Shown one piece after another: positions 32,964-41,970 of a stretch of DNA of 64,000 bases. Made by a program: the position numbers and the translations under genes. Within the stretch, counting starts at the first letter, position 1. Every line of letters begins with the position of its first letter. The notes beneath the pieces are model-generated. The model worked only from the letters and a program-made list of their open reading frames with translations. It did no database searches and was not told where the DNA came from. Origin of the DNA: Paenibacillus dendritiformis (lineage in GTDB: Bacteria > Bacillota > Bacilli > Paenibacillales > Paenibacillaceae); NCBI RefSeq assembly GCF_021654795.1, contig NZ_AP025344.1, positions 6,076,501 to 6,140,500 of the forward strand, in the 5' to 3' direction.

Positions 32964-34350
32964 GACGTTCCTCCTTATCGAATGGATCGTGAGACACGCG
33001 GACAGTAACATCCTCGTTCGGTCCTTTTTTGATTACGCGTACGAACAGGTAGACCATCACGATAGCTAACACCGTGTAAATGGCAGAGAAGGCAATCAGG
33101 GAGAACAGCACCGAGCCTCCCGATACGCTAGGCGAGATACTGTCTTCCGTCGTCATCAGCCCGAATACAGTCCACGGCTGGCGCCCGATCTCGGTCATAA
33201 TCCAGCCCGCCGTATTGGCAATGAACGGCAGCGAGATGGCATACAGCATGAAGCGCATGAACCATGTGTTCTTCCGATCCAGCTTCTTGCGCGCCATCAA
33301 GTAGACACCGTACAAGCCAAGCACAATCATCAGCGAGCCGGCAGCGACCATGATGCGGAAGCTCCAGAAGGTCGTGCGCACCGGCGGAATATAATCGCCA
33401 GGTCCGTATGTTTGTTCGTATTCTGCCTGCAGCTCCTTCATCCCCTTGACGTCTCCGGAGAATTTGCTGTAGGACAGGAAGCTAAGCAAGTATGGAATCT
33501 TCACTTCCATCTTGTTCTCTTGCTTGTCCGGATCAATCGACGCGATAACCGTCCATGGCGCCGGGTCCTCACTGCGTTCCCACAGGCTCTCGGCCGCAGC
33601 CATCTTCATCGGCTGTGTATGCACCAAGTACTGCGCTTGCTGGTGGCCGAAGATCGCGACCAGGAACGACGAGATCAAGGCGACCACGATACCCAGCTTG
33701 AAGGATTTTTTGAAAAACTCAAAGTCTTGGCGACGCAGCATCTTATACGCACTGACACCCGTAATGAGGAAGGCGCCTGTCGCAAATGCGCCCAGCACCG
33801 TATGCGGGAATTCCACCAGCAACTGGCCGTTCGTAATCAGCGCGAAGAAATCATTCATCTCGGCCCGGCCATTGTTGATAGCGAAGCCGACCGGACGCTG
33901 CATGAACGAGTTGGCCGCGAGAATCCAGAAAGCGGACATCGTCGTTCCGATTGCCACAAGCCAGATGCACAGCAAATGCACCTTCTTGCTCAGCCGCTCC
34001 CAACCGAAGATCCAGAGCCCGATGAACGTAGACTCCATGAAAAAGGCAAGCAGCGCCTCGATGGCAAGCGGGGCGCCAAACACGTCTCCGACGAAGCGGG
34101 AGTAGTTGGACCAGTTCATGCCGAACTGGAATTCCTGAATGATACCGGTCACGACGCCGACGGCGAAGTTGATAAGGAACAATTTACCCCAGAACTTGGC
34201 CATTTTCTTATACTCTTCATTGCCCTTGGCGACGTACATTGTCTCCATAATGGCAATCAGCAGCGCCAGCCCGATGGATACCGGGACGAAGAAGAAGTGA
34301 AAAATCGTCGTCGACGCAAACTGGATGCGTGATAAGATTAGCGTATCCAT
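32947..34350 (-). CDS. cydA: Cytochrome bd ubiquinol oxidase subunit I
   Basis: The heme-bearing subunit, 467 residues, the usual size for the short Q-loop Bacillus type. It oxidises menaquinol and reduces oxygen with high affinity. Heme ligand candidates are His18 (TIFHFFFVP) and the His in LVEFPHTVLG; the acidic proton-channel region APLAIEALLAFFMEST and the end motif GRQPWTVFGLM are present. First gene of cydABDC. Fnr and Rex boxes lie about 240 and 290 bases upstream, fitting induction at low oxygen and high NADH. Confidence 0.97.
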   Translation of the reverse strand: MDTLILSRIQFASTTIFHFFFVPVSIGLALLIAIMETMYVAKGNEEYKKMAKFWGKLFLINFAVGVVTGIIQEFQFGMNWSNYSRFVGDVFGAPLAIEALLAFFMESTFIGLWIFGWERLSKKVHLLCIWLVAIGTTMSAFWILAANSFMQRPVGFAINNGRAEMNDFFALITNGQLLVEFPHTVLGAFATGAFLITGVSAYKMLRRQDFEFFKKSFKLGIVVALISSFLVAIFGHQQAQYLVHTQPMKMAAAESLWERSEDPAPWTVIASIDPDKQENKMEVKIPYLLSFLSYSKFSGDVKGMKELQAEYEQTYGPGDYIPPVRTTFWSFRIMVAAGSLMIVLGLYGVYLMARKKLDRKNTWFMRFMLYAISLPFIANTAGWIMTEIGRQPWTVFGLMTTEDSISPSVSGGSVLFSLIAFSAIYTVLAIVMVYLFVRVIKKGPNEDVTVRVSHDPFDKEERHALTQ

Positions 34351-34564
34351 TTTTTCGTTCCACCTTTCTTTATTATGGGGAGTTCAAAAAAGGGTGCCTC
34401 TTGGAACACTATGTAACTCAGAAGCTAACTTTTTGAACATCCTCTTTCGAGGCCCTGCCAGCACGGTTCGGGCAGCCGTCTTCGCCCTATGCGCCTGGCA
34501 TAAGCCGTTGACTGCGTTACGAGGAACAGCCTGATCAATGACAAACGTTACAGGACTCAGTGTT

Positions 34565-34607
34565 ATTTTGTCAGATGACAGGCAGGGCTAATGTGACTTT
34601 AATCACA
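34565..34607 (-). promoter_or_regulatory. Fnr box and predicted cyd promoter
   Basis: TGTGACTTTAATCACA (34592-34607) is a perfect TGTGA-N6-TCACA site. On the minus strand a -10-like CAAAAT (34565-34570) is placed so that the box centre falls near -41.5 of the expected start, the standard activator position for Fnr. Promoter use is inferred. Confidence 0.7.
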
Positions 34608-34640
34608 TCTTATCAGAATAGAGTGAGCAAATTGCGAACT

Positions 34641-34658
34641 TTGTGCCATTGTTCACAA
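34641..34658. promoter_or_regulatory. Rex operator
   Basis: TTGTGCCATTGTTCACAA matches the Rex consensus TTGTGAA-N4-TTCACAA at all fixed positions but two. It lies 33 bases upstream of the Fnr box. Rex represses cyd genes in Gram-positive bacteria when NADH is low. Confidence 0.7.
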
Positions 34659-34837
34659 AAGCTTAAAAATTAAACTTGAGCTGGAAGAGAAAAGGCATAG
34701 CATTACCGCAAAAGGAAGCGGTTGAGATCTACTTTTTCTTTATGTTTTTCCATAAAATACTATCAAGAATTGTGCAAAAAGAGGCCTTGAGAGCCAAAGC
34801 TACATCAAGGAATCAAGTTGATCAGTAATAAGAACAC

Positions 34838-34861
34838 AAAATAGCCGTGAGGGATCACGGC
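34838..34861 (-). terminator. Hairpin with T-rich tail
   Basis: GCCGTGA and TCACGGC pair around GGGA; on the minus strand it is followed by TATTTTGT. It would end a transcript from the small frame at 34901-35140. Confidence 0.6.
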
Positions 34862-34900
34862 CAAGTCACGTCAAAAATATAAAATTTTTATTCCAACGAC

Positions 34901-35140
34901 CTAACTTACTTTAGAAAGTTCCACGGTCAAAATAAACATGAACGCAAAAAGGATCAACATCCAAATCGCGACATTCAAATTTTTTCTAATCTCGAACATA
35001 CCAATAATCCAAAGCATGGCGGTGATCGAAACCATAGCCCGGAAATGCGAACTAGGCGTATTTGTGATAATCCCTTCTATGGCAGGCAAAAGAACGATTG
35101 TGTGTAAAAAAACCGACCACCCCCGAAAACGATCCTGCAT
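34901..35140 (-). CDS. Possible small membrane protein, start uncertain
   Basis: A 79-codon frame with two hydrophobic helices (FRAMVSITAMLWIIGMFE and LNVAIWMLILFAFMFILTVE). The nominal ATG at 35140 falls inside the terminator of the upstream gene, so the first 20 or so codons cannot be real coding sequence on an independent transcript. An internal ATG near residue 32 would leave a protein of under 50 residues without a clear ribosome site. It has its own terminator downstream. It may be the 3' remnant of a longer membrane protein gene. Confidence 0.3.
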   Translation of the reverse strand: MQDRFRGWSVFLHTIVLLPAIEGIITNTPSSHFRAMVSITAMLWIIGMFEIRKNLNVAIWMLILFAFMFILTVELSKVS

Positions 35141-35157
35141 CCCGGGAGTGGACGGTT
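35108..35157 (-). terminator. Rho-independent terminator
   Basis: On the minus strand ACCGTCCACTCCCG pairs with CGGGGGTGGTCGGT at 12 of 14 positions, followed by seven T. It closes the carbohydrate operon after the 35172-36674 gene. Confidence 0.85.
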
Positions 35158-35171
35158 ATCATCCGATTCAG

Positions 35172-36674
35172 TTAATGATTCTTCTTCCCTACCGTCACAA
35201 TGGTATCCGCCTTAATTGCATTCGCCCGCTGATCCTTGTTGTACAGCCAGTAGGAGGGCGTGTCCGTCGCGTGTTGAATCCGCAGGCGGAATTCCTTCTT
35301 CGGCAGCCGATCCCATTCGATAATGAGCCTATTGCCGTCGACGGTGACATGCTCCGGAGAGACGGGCGTCTCCCCCTCTTCGGTTATGATATGGAGGCTG
35401 CCGGGAAGCTTGGCGGAGGACTCGTCGATTCGCTTCTGGAACGAGATGACTGCCTTGTCATGCCGCGGGCGGGCCACGGTGACCGGAACGGGCGCTTCCT
35501 CGTACATATATTTGCCGAGATGATATTCATAGGCCGTCCAAGTACGGAACCCCATCTGCGCCGCCTCGCGGCCGAACGAGTCGTACCAAGCGCGGTCCTT
35601 CACCATGGCCAGCGACGACCCGATGTCGGCCTGGACGCCAAGCGGAATCGTCGGATGAACGGAGCGAATCTGATCGACGAAGCTCTGATAGCTGCGGATA
35701 TACTGCGGCGGAAGCGCGTCCTGGGGCTTAATCCAGTCGGGCCAGTGCGTCTGCAGGATATGCAGATCCGGCCGGACCGCCGCTATCATCTCTGCGGCAT
35801 CGAGGCCCTGCATCTCGCGCAGCGCCTCCACCGAATCCGGGCCCGCGTCGATCGCGAGCGACCAAGTCGCGACGAGAATATCCTTTCTTGCGTCCCGGAC
35901 CCCGCCTTTTCCGTTCATCAGTTCATCGAGAAAGCGGTTGACGGCCTCGACCCGGAACTCGATCCAATCCTCATACAGCTCGACATTCGTCAGATAGAAG
36001 TCGGGATCATCCGGATCGGTGAAATTCGGAATGCGGTCATATCCGTACTGTTCGCGGAAGGCCGCTTGGGCCAGCGGGCCGACATCGCCGTATACGCCGC
36101 GATCGATGCCGTCCCACTCCGGGAAGTATGGCTCCGCGACTTCAATGCCGTCGAACGGGATATCCCGGACCAGGCTCGCCAGCTTTTCCTTCTTCCACTG
36201 CACATAAGCTTCGCTGTGCGGGGAGAAGCGGTAGTACCCGTCATTGGCCGGGGTCAACAGCTCCATCTGCCAGCTCGGCCAATCGCCCGGGAAGCCTTCG
36301 ACCGAGTAAGATCCGTTGCCGAGGACCAGCGCCCAGACGAACAGCCCTCTCTCCTGAAAAGCCTCGACAAGCTCGCGGTTAACATGATTCTCATTCACGA
36401 CGAAATACCGGACGGACTTGTACCCGTTCTGCACAATCTCGTCGGCGATGCTCGCCGCAGAGCGCTCTTGATAATAACGGAACCCCGGATCCACCTGAAT
36501 GGTCGGCCCCGCCAAGGCCGAAGCCTTGCCTAACCCAAGGGCCGCTCCTGAACCCTGTTCACCTTGCCCGGCGGCTTGCCCGCTTCCGGCAGGCAGCAGC
36601 CAGAAGAGGACGGATAGTGCCAGCAGGCGGATTCCCGCTTGGCGGGACGAGCGGCGCCGGCGGAACATGAACAT
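35172..36674 (-). CDS. Secreted TIM-barrel-like glycosidase-type protein
   Basis: A 500-residue protein with a basic N-terminus (FRRRRSSRQ) and signal helix (IRLLALSVLFWLLPAG), cleaved near GQAAGQ. The mature part looks like a glycoside-hydrolase-type TIM barrel: DIPFDGIEVAEPYFPEWDG and FVVNENHVNRELVEAFQERG fit barrel strands with acidic residues at their ends, followed by a C-terminal beta domain. The exact family is uncertain (GHL/putative glycosidase class). The ATG at 36674 is 8 bases after AGGAGG. It follows two Gfo/Idh oxidoreductases in a sugar-uptake operon, suggesting it releases or senses the sugar outside the cell. Confidence 0.75.
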   Translation of the reverse strand: MFMFRRRRSSRQAGIRLLALSVLFWLLPAGSGQAAGQGEQGSGAALGLGKASALAGPTIQVDPGFRYYQERSAASIADEIVQNGYKSVRYFVVNENHVNRELVEAFQERGLFVWALVLGNGSYSVEGFPGDWPSWQMELLTPANDGYYRFSPHSEAYVQWKKEKLASLVRDIPFDGIEVAEPYFPEWDGIDRGVYGDVGPLAQAAFREQYGYDRIPNFTDPDDPDFYLTNVELYEDWIEFRVEAVNRFLDELMNGKGGVRDARKDILVATWSLAIDAGPDSVEALREMQGLDAAEMIAAVRPDLHILQTHWPDWIKPQDALPPQYIRSYQSFVDQIRSVHPTIPLGVQADIGSSLAMVKDRAWYDSFGREAAQMGFRTWTAYEYHLGKYMYEEAPVPVTVARPRHDKAVISFQKRIDESSAKLPGSLHIITEEGETPVSPEHVTVDGNRLIIEWDRLPKKEFRLRIQHATDTPSYWLYNKDQRANAIKADTIVTVGKKNH

Positions 36675-36731
36675 ATTGAACACCTCCTATAACGGATCTA
36701 AAGCTGCTCCAAGCTGCTCCCTCCACAGCAC

Positions 36732-37568
36732 CTATGACAGTTCGACCCACTCATTAGGCCGCCGGGCTGCCAGCAAGCCATACTCGATGATGGTGATGAC
36801 GGAGATGGTCTGGGCGGAAGGAACCGGGACCTGCCCCGTCTCGAAGAAGGCAACCAGCTCCTGAATAAACAGCTGGAAAAAATCCGATTCCGGCTTCAGG
36901 ATCCGGCAGCTCCCCGAATCGTAGGCAACCGCGGTCGTGAACGGACAATCGCTGCCCAGATGATGCATCGTCGCCTGCCGGCCATCCTTGAATTCGATCA
37001 GGAGCGCAGGCGCGATCTGGGTCCCGACGAACATGACGCGCTTCGCTTCCGTTCCCATCAGCGAGACGATCGGTTCGATCTGATGGATGGAATAATTCTC
37101 GAACGCGCCGGGACCCCAGGTGCAGATCGTCTCGATTCCGGAGCGCTCGGCTTCGCGGTATTCCGCCGCGAACCGCAAGGCCGACGAGGAGTACATCGGC
37201 GTGCCGTACTGTTCAGCCCGCTCGAACAGGCGGAGCGCAGCAGCGCGGTCCGGAGCGAAGGTCTTGTCGATGTAGGTCGGCTTTCCCGATGCCAGCGGCA
37301 GCTCGGCGAGCGCTTCATGATGCTCGGGGTTGTCAGGCGACAGCACGATGAGATAATCGCTCTCCGCCACGACCTCTTCCACCGTATGGCGCAAGGCGAT
37401 CCCATGCTTCCGGCACCATGCCGCGTTGGTCAACCCGCGTTCGGCATCCTTCATCCCGTAAGCATATGCGACTTCCATCGTTCCGCCGGAAGCGGCTCGA
37501 ATCCAGTCCGGGTACTTGTTGGCATGCCATTCGTCCAAATAATAATCGATGAACCCGATCTTCTTCAT
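36732..37568 (-). CDS. Gfo/Idh/MocA-type oxidoreductase, short
   Basis: A 278-residue protein related to NAD(P)-dependent sugar oxidoreductases. The N-terminus (KKIGFIDYYLDEWHANKYP) replaces the usual GxGxxG loop with a diverged form, and the conserved EKP motif reads YIDKTFAPD, keeping the lysine. At 278 residues it is about 70 shorter than typical members. It overlaps the end of the other Gfo/Idh gene by four bases. It probably acts on a sugar or inositol derivative imported by the neighbouring ABC system, but loss of the nucleotide loop makes cofactor use uncertain. Confidence 0.75.
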   Translation of the reverse strand: MKKIGFIDYYLDEWHANKYPDWIRAASGGTMEVAYAYGMKDAERGLTNAAWCRKHGIALRHTVEEVVAESDYLIVLSPDNPEHHEALAELPLASGKPTYIDKTFAPDRAAALRLFERAEQYGTPMYSSSALRFAAEYREAERSGIETICTWGPGAFENYSIHQIEPIVSLMGTEAKRVMFVGTQIAPALLIEFKDGRQATMHHLGSDCPFTTAVAYDSGSCRILKPESDFFQLFIQELVAFFETGQVPVPSAQTISVITIIEYGLLAARRPNEWVELS

Positions 37569-38644
37569 GCCCGCGCTCCCTCTTTCGCGAATGAAATCTC
37601 TCGCCCTTGCTCCGAAGAATCATAGATGGCCTGAATCATTTTGGCCGTCAGGATGACCGTATCGATATGGGACGGCAGCCGCTCGCCCGACTTGACGCAG
37701 GCGAGGAAGCTGTTGATCTCGTTCCGGAAATGATCGGTCTTCGTGAATTTCGGGGTGCTCTCCAGCAGGGCGCCATGCTTGGCGCTGTAGATCGTGAACT
37801 CGGCGCCGTACTGCAACCGGATGCCCGCCTTGTCGCCCAGGAAATCGATATACATCTCGTCGACCCCGATATTTTGCGCCCAAGCGCCGTTGACCGTAAT
37901 CGAAGGCCCCGCCGTGCGAATCATGGCGGTGACGAAATCGTCGACATCGTAGGTCCCCTCATAATTGGGCGGCCCCGCCCACATGTTGAGGTAGGAGTAA
38001 TTTTTCATATCCTTGCCCAGCTTGCAATACGTCTGTCCCGTCACCGTCTGCGGCTCCGGATCGCCTGCGCAGTACATGACGATGTCGAGAAAATGCACGC
38101 CCCAGTCAATCAGCGCGCCCCCGCCGGCGACAGCCTTGGTCGTGAAGTCGCCCCCCAGTCCGGGAATCGAGCGCTGCGCGCGGAAGCTGACGTATACGTG
38201 GTAGAGATCGCCCAGCTCTCCGTCCTCGATCATCTTCTTAATAATATTTACTCCCGTATTAAACCGATTCACGACGCCGATGTTCAGCGTCATCCCGGTC
38301 TCATGCTGCACCTTCTGCATCTCCAGCGCTTCCTCGTACGTGCGGGCGGCCGGCTTCTCGCAGAGCACATGCTTCCCCGCCCGCATGCAATCGATCGCGA
38401 TCCGGGCGTGGCAATGATTCGGGGTGCATATGGAGACGGCTTCGACGTCCGGATCGTCCAGGATCGCGCGATAATCGTGTATCGCGATCCCGCAGCCGTA
38501 TTTCTCGACCGCTTGCTCCGCCCGATCCTTGCGAATATCGCAGAAATATTTGATCTCGGCATCCGGATTGGCCACATACGCCGGAATGTGGGCGCTATTG
38601 GCAATCGTTCCGCAGCCGATAATCGCTACGATGGTTTTACTCAT
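37565..38644 (-). CDS. Gfo/Idh/MocA family oxidoreductase
   Basis: A 359-residue NAD(P)-dependent dehydrogenase of standard length. Rossmann loop AIIGCGTIANSAHIPAY at the N-terminus, the catalytic-lysine motif HVLCEKPAARTYEEA near residue 95, and the C-terminal alpha/beta domain with ALIDWGVHFLDIVMYCAG, where the conserved D-x3-H supplies catalytic residues. It lies directly after the sugar permeases in one operon and likely oxidises or epimerises the transported sugar. Confidence 0.93.
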   Translation of the reverse strand: MSKTIVAIIGCGTIANSAHIPAYVANPDAEIKYFCDIRKDRAEQAVEKYGCGIAIHDYRAILDDPDVEAVSICTPNHCHARIAIDCMRAGKHVLCEKPAARTYEEALEMQKVQHETGMTLNIGVVNRFNTGVNIIKKMIEDGELGDLYHVYVSFRAQRSIPGLGGDFTTKAVAGGGALIDWGVHFLDIVMYCAGDPEPQTVTGQTYCKLGKDMKNYSYLNMWAGPPNYEGTYDVDDFVTAMIRTAGPSITVNGAWAQNIGVDEMYIDFLGDKAGIRLQYGAEFTIYSAKHGALLESTPKFTKTDHFRNEINSFLACVKSGERLPSHIDTVILTAKMIQAIYDSSEQGREISFAKEGARA

Positions 38645-38660
38645 TTCGACATCCCTCCCA

Positions 38661-39488
38661 TTATTTAAAGCCGGTTAAGGCCGAACCGGATTGCATGAAG
38701 TATTTCTGCCCGAAGAAATAGAGAAGAATCATCGGCACCGCCATAATCGTGGAAGCCGCCATCAGCTTCTCCCACTGGGCCCCGTGATCCTGCTGGAAGC
38801 TCTGCAAGCCGACCGTTATCGTCCATTTGGCCGAGTCATTCAAATAGATCAGCGGACCCATAAAATCAACATAGGACCAGACAAAGGAAAACAAGGCCAC
38901 GGTGACCAAAGCAGGCTTCAGAATCGGCAGAATGATCTTCGCGTAGATGCGGAGCTCGGAAGCCCCGTCAATTTTCGCCGCCTCGGACAGCTCCGCCGGC
39001 ACCCCCATCAGGAACTGGCGCAGCAGGAAGATGAAGAACGGCGCCCCGAAGAACGCTCCGATCGTAAGCGGCAGAATCGTATTTACCCAGCCCAGCTTCG
39101 TAAAAATGATATACTGCGGAATCATCTGCACCTGCGCCGGCAGAATCATCGTGGCGACCACGATCGAGAAAATGATGTTTCGCCCGCACCACGGGATCCG
39201 GGATATCGAATAAGCCACCAGCGGAGCCGAGAACAATTGCCCGATAATATTGAGGGCGCAGATAAGGAACGTATTCATCATATAGCGGGTGAACGGAATG
39301 CCCTCAAGCGCCGCTTTATAATTCGACCATTGAAAGGTCTCAGGCAAAATGCGCGGAGGCAGCCGGAAGATCTCGTCCGGCGTCTTCAACGAGGTCATCA
39401 CCAGCCACAAAAACGGAAACAGAAAGAGGATGGAGAACAGAACAAGCACGGCATGGGGCAAAATATGCTTCCGCAACCGGATCGCCAT
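38661..39488 (-). CDS. Carbohydrate ABC transporter permease (MalG type)
   Basis: A 275-residue inner-membrane permease with six helices and the EAA loop ELSEAAKIDGASELRIYAKIILPILKPAL that contacts the ATPase. The ATG at 39488 follows GGAGGTG. It pairs with the upstream MalF-type permease, whose stop lies two bases away. No ATPase gene is in the operon; such CUT1 systems usually share an MsmX-type ATPase encoded elsewhere. Confidence 0.95.
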   Translation of the reverse strand: MAIRLRKHILPHAVLVLFSILFLFPFLWLVMTSLKTPDEIFRLPPRILPETFQWSNYKAALEGIPFTRYMMNTFLICALNIIGQLFSAPLVAYSISRIPWCGRNIIFSIVVATMILPAQVQMIPQYIIFTKLGWVNTILPLTIGAFFGAPFFIFLLRQFLMGVPAELSEAAKIDGASELRIYAKIILPILKPALVTVALFSFVWSYVDFMGPLIYLNDSAKWTITVGLQSFQQDHGAQWEKLMAASTIMAVPMILLYFFGQKYFMQSGSALTGFK

Positions 39489-39489
39489 C

Positions 39490-40443
39490 TTAATCACCTC
39501 CGTAATAGACCCAGCGGCCCGATGTCTTCAAGAGCACGAATGTAATCAGCAATACGATCAGGAATAAAATCCAGGCCAGCGCCGAAGCGTAGCCCATCTT
39601 CAAATAAACGAACGCTTCCTGATACAGATTGACTGCGTAAAATAACAAGGACTGATCCGGTCCGCCCAGCGATTTGCCTCCGTCCACCTTCCCCCCGGCC
39701 AAAATGTAGGACTCCGTAAAGATCTGGAATGCGCCAATCAGGCCCATGATGAGCTGGAACAAAATAATCGGCGACAGGGCCGGAACGGTAATTCTCCAAA
39801 AGCGGTGCCACCAGTTGGCGCCGTCCACTTGCGCCGCCTCATAATATTGCTTCGGCACGCCCTGCAGGGCTGCCAGGAAAATCAAGGCACCCGCCCCGGA
39901 GCCCCATAAGCTCATCAGAATCAGCGACGGCTTCGTATACCGCGGATCGAGCAGCCAGGCGGGATCAGGGAGCCCGAGCGCGCGCAGCGCCATATTGATC
40001 AGGCCGAAGTCCGGGTTGAGCATCCACGTCCACAGCAGCGCGCTGGCGACGATCGGAATGACCGACGGCAAATAAAATATCGTCCGGTAGTAGTTGATGC
40101 CTTTCACTTTCGTGTTCAGCAGCAGCGCGATCAGCAGGGAGCATGTTAACGTAATCGGCACGGATATAAACGCCATGAAAAACGTGTTGCCCAGCGACTT
40201 GTAGAAGCCGCTGTCGGCGATGATCTGCTTGTAGTTGTCCAGACCGACCCATCTCGGGGGGCTGAACAGATCATAGTCCGTCAGACTGAAATAAAGGGAT
40301 CCGAAGAACGGGTATACGGTAAACACGAGAAAACCGATAATCCAGGGGGAAGCGAATGCCAGGCCAAGATAGACATAATGACGCTCCTTCTTCGACCAAC
40401 CGGCTCTCCTCCCCTGTCGCATCTCGGGCGTGGAGACTCTCAT
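39490..40443 (-). CDS. Carbohydrate ABC transporter permease (MalF type)
   Basis: A 317-residue permease with six helices, a basic N-terminal tail (RQGRRAGWSKKERHY) and an EAA loop (YYEAAQVDGANWWHRFWRIT). The ATG at 40443 follows AAGGAGAG; the frame extends to 40539 without a ribosome site. Forms the translocation pore with the MalG-type subunit and takes sugar from the lipoprotein encoded upstream. Confidence 0.95.
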   Translation of the reverse strand: MRVSTPEMRQGRRAGWSKKERHYVYLGLAFASPWIIGFLVFTVYPFFGSLYFSLTDYDLFSPPRWVGLDNYKQIIADSGFYKSLGNTFFMAFISVPITLTCSLLIALLLNTKVKGINYYRTIFYLPSVIPIVASALLWTWMLNPDFGLINMALRALGLPDPAWLLDPRYTKPSLILMSLWGSGAGALIFLAALQGVPKQYYEAAQVDGANWWHRFWRITVPALSPIILFQLIMGLIGAFQIFTESYILAGGKVDGGKSLGGPDQSLLFYAVNLYQEAFVYLKMGYASALAWILFLIVLLITFVLLKTSGRWVYYGGD

Positions 40444-40550
40444 CTTCGCGGCTCTCCTTTCGTCAGCATGTCTCGTCAGGCCAATGCCGGCTCCGATCCG
40501 AAGCGATCCCTGGCTATTGCCGCAGCGGACCGGAGCCATGCGCGAGCAGT

Positions 40551-41879
40551 TTATTTCACGAGCGGCTGAATCTTGTCCTTGACCTTCTTCAAGCCTTCCT
40601 CCAGGCTGATGCTGCCTCGCAGAATGGCATCATACTGAACGCCGAACTCGGTCATATATTCATTCGCGAAGGAAGTGGCAGGGAAGGACTTCAGGTTGCT
40701 GCTTGTCGAGTAATCCAGGAACTCCTTGAATCCCGGCACGTCATTGTAGAGCGGGTTCTTGAACGCGGATGTTCTCGTCGGGAGATTTCCGATTGCCGCC
40801 GTGAATTCCGCCATTTGCTCCGGCTCGGTCATCCACTTCAGGAACTTCCAGGAGGCATCCGGATGCTTCGCGCCCTTCGGAATGTAGAACACGCTCGTGG
40901 CGACATTTCCCGGATTCTTCATCTCCGGATGGTTCTCATCATACGGAATCGGGGCAATGCCGTAGTTCAGATCCGGCGCGAATTGCTTAATGAAGGTCGG
41001 CAGCCATTCGCCGTCGATCGTCATCGCATACTTGCCGGAGAAGAACGGGTTCTGGGCGGACATATATTGGCCAAGACCGGAAGAGAACCGATCCAGATTG
41101 TCGGAGCCGTATTGATCCCAGATGCTCTTGGATAGCTCAATGGCCGCTTTCACGCCCGGATGATCCGGCGTCACCTGCTTCGCTTCGGCATCGTAGAATG
41201 AACCGCTGTAGGCATAGGCGAAGGTGTACGCATCCATTCCCGGCCATAGTCCCAGACGCTGCAGGCGTCCCCCGTCCTCCACGATGCTCAGCGCCTTGAT
41301 GTATTCCTTCAGCTCGCCGATCGTCGCCGGAGGGCCGTCGAAGCCCGCCTCGGCCAAGATGTCTTTGTTATAGAACAGCATCGACACATGCATCGCCATC
41401 GGAATGGCATAGGTCTTGCCCTCATACTGCGACGTGCTTAATGCCGCCGGAACGAAATCTTGCAGATCGACGCCATCCTTCGCAATATAATCATCCAACG
41501 GCATCATCGCGCCCCGCAGCCCCCAAGGCGCTACGTTCTGGCCGAATTGCGAGGCGATATCCGGAGGATTGCCGCCGGTAATCGCCGTAAGCTGCTTCTG
41601 ATAATCGCTCTGAGACAGCCCCTTCACCTGGATGCCGGGATTGGCCGCATTCCACTTGGCGATCAGCTTCTCCATCGCTTCGCCTTCCGGCCCGGTCCAT
41701 CCGTACCAGAAGCTGAGCTCTGCCGCGTCCGCGGAAGAACCGTTGTCTGTCCCGCCGGCTTCGCCCCCCTTATTCCGGGAGCTGCCGTCCGCATTTTGAG
41801 AATTGCCGCCAGAGCATCCGGATACAATCGAAATCATGAGAATGAGAGCAAGACACCACATCAACGATTTTCTTCTCAT
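40551..41879 (-). CDS. Sugar-binding lipoprotein of ABC transporter
   Basis: A 442-residue extracellular solute-binding protein (family 1). The signal peptide MRRKSLMWCLALILMISIVS ends at a lipobox with Cys in VSGCSGG, so it is lipid-anchored outside the membrane. A Ser/Asn/Gly linker follows, then the two-lobed binding fold (LSFWYGWTGPEGEAMEKLIA at the start). First gene of the operon, with the AraC regulator just upstream in the same direction and a cre-like site before it. Confidence 0.95.
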   Translation of the reverse strand: MRRKSLMWCLALILMISIVSGCSGGNSQNADGSSRNKGGEAGGTDNGSSADAAELSFWYGWTGPEGEAMEKLIAKWNAANPGIQVKGLSQSDYQKQLTAITGGNPPDIASQFGQNVAPWGLRGAMMPLDDYIAKDGVDLQDFVPAALSTSQYEGKTYAIPMAMHVSMLFYNKDILAEAGFDGPPATIGELKEYIKALSIVEDGGRLQRLGLWPGMDAYTFAYAYSGSFYDAEAKQVTPDHPGVKAAIELSKSIWDQYGSDNLDRFSSGLGQYMSAQNPFFSGKYAMTIDGEWLPTFIKQFAPDLNYGIAPIPYDENHPEMKNPGNVATSVFYIPKGAKHPDASWKFLKWMTEPEQMAEFTAAIGNLPTRTSAFKNPLYNDVPGFKEFLDYSTSSNLKSFPATSFANEYMTEFGVQYDAILRGSISLEEGLKKVKDKIQPLVK

Positions 41880-41955
41880 ACTTCATCCCCCTGTAATGGT
41901 GAATCGAACAACCGTCTGCGACCCTGTTAGGCTAACAAGTACCCATATGGTAGCA

Positions 41956-41969
41956 TGTAAACGCTTTAT
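41956..41969. promoter_or_regulatory. cre-like site
   Basis: TGTAAACGCTTTAT agrees with the CcpA cre consensus except for the final CA. It lies 77 bases before the binding-protein gene, between it and the AraC gene, so carbon catabolite repression of the sugar operon is plausible. Confidence 0.45.
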
Positions 41970-41970
41970 T

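Larger units (their letters stand above)
34351..34900. other. Long cyd upstream region
   Basis: About 550 bases between cydA and the small membrane frame. It contains the Fnr and Rex boxes, a long cydA leader of roughly 200 bases with no recognised hairpin, and an AT-rich stretch near 34660-34770. No gene is supported. Confidence 0.5.
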
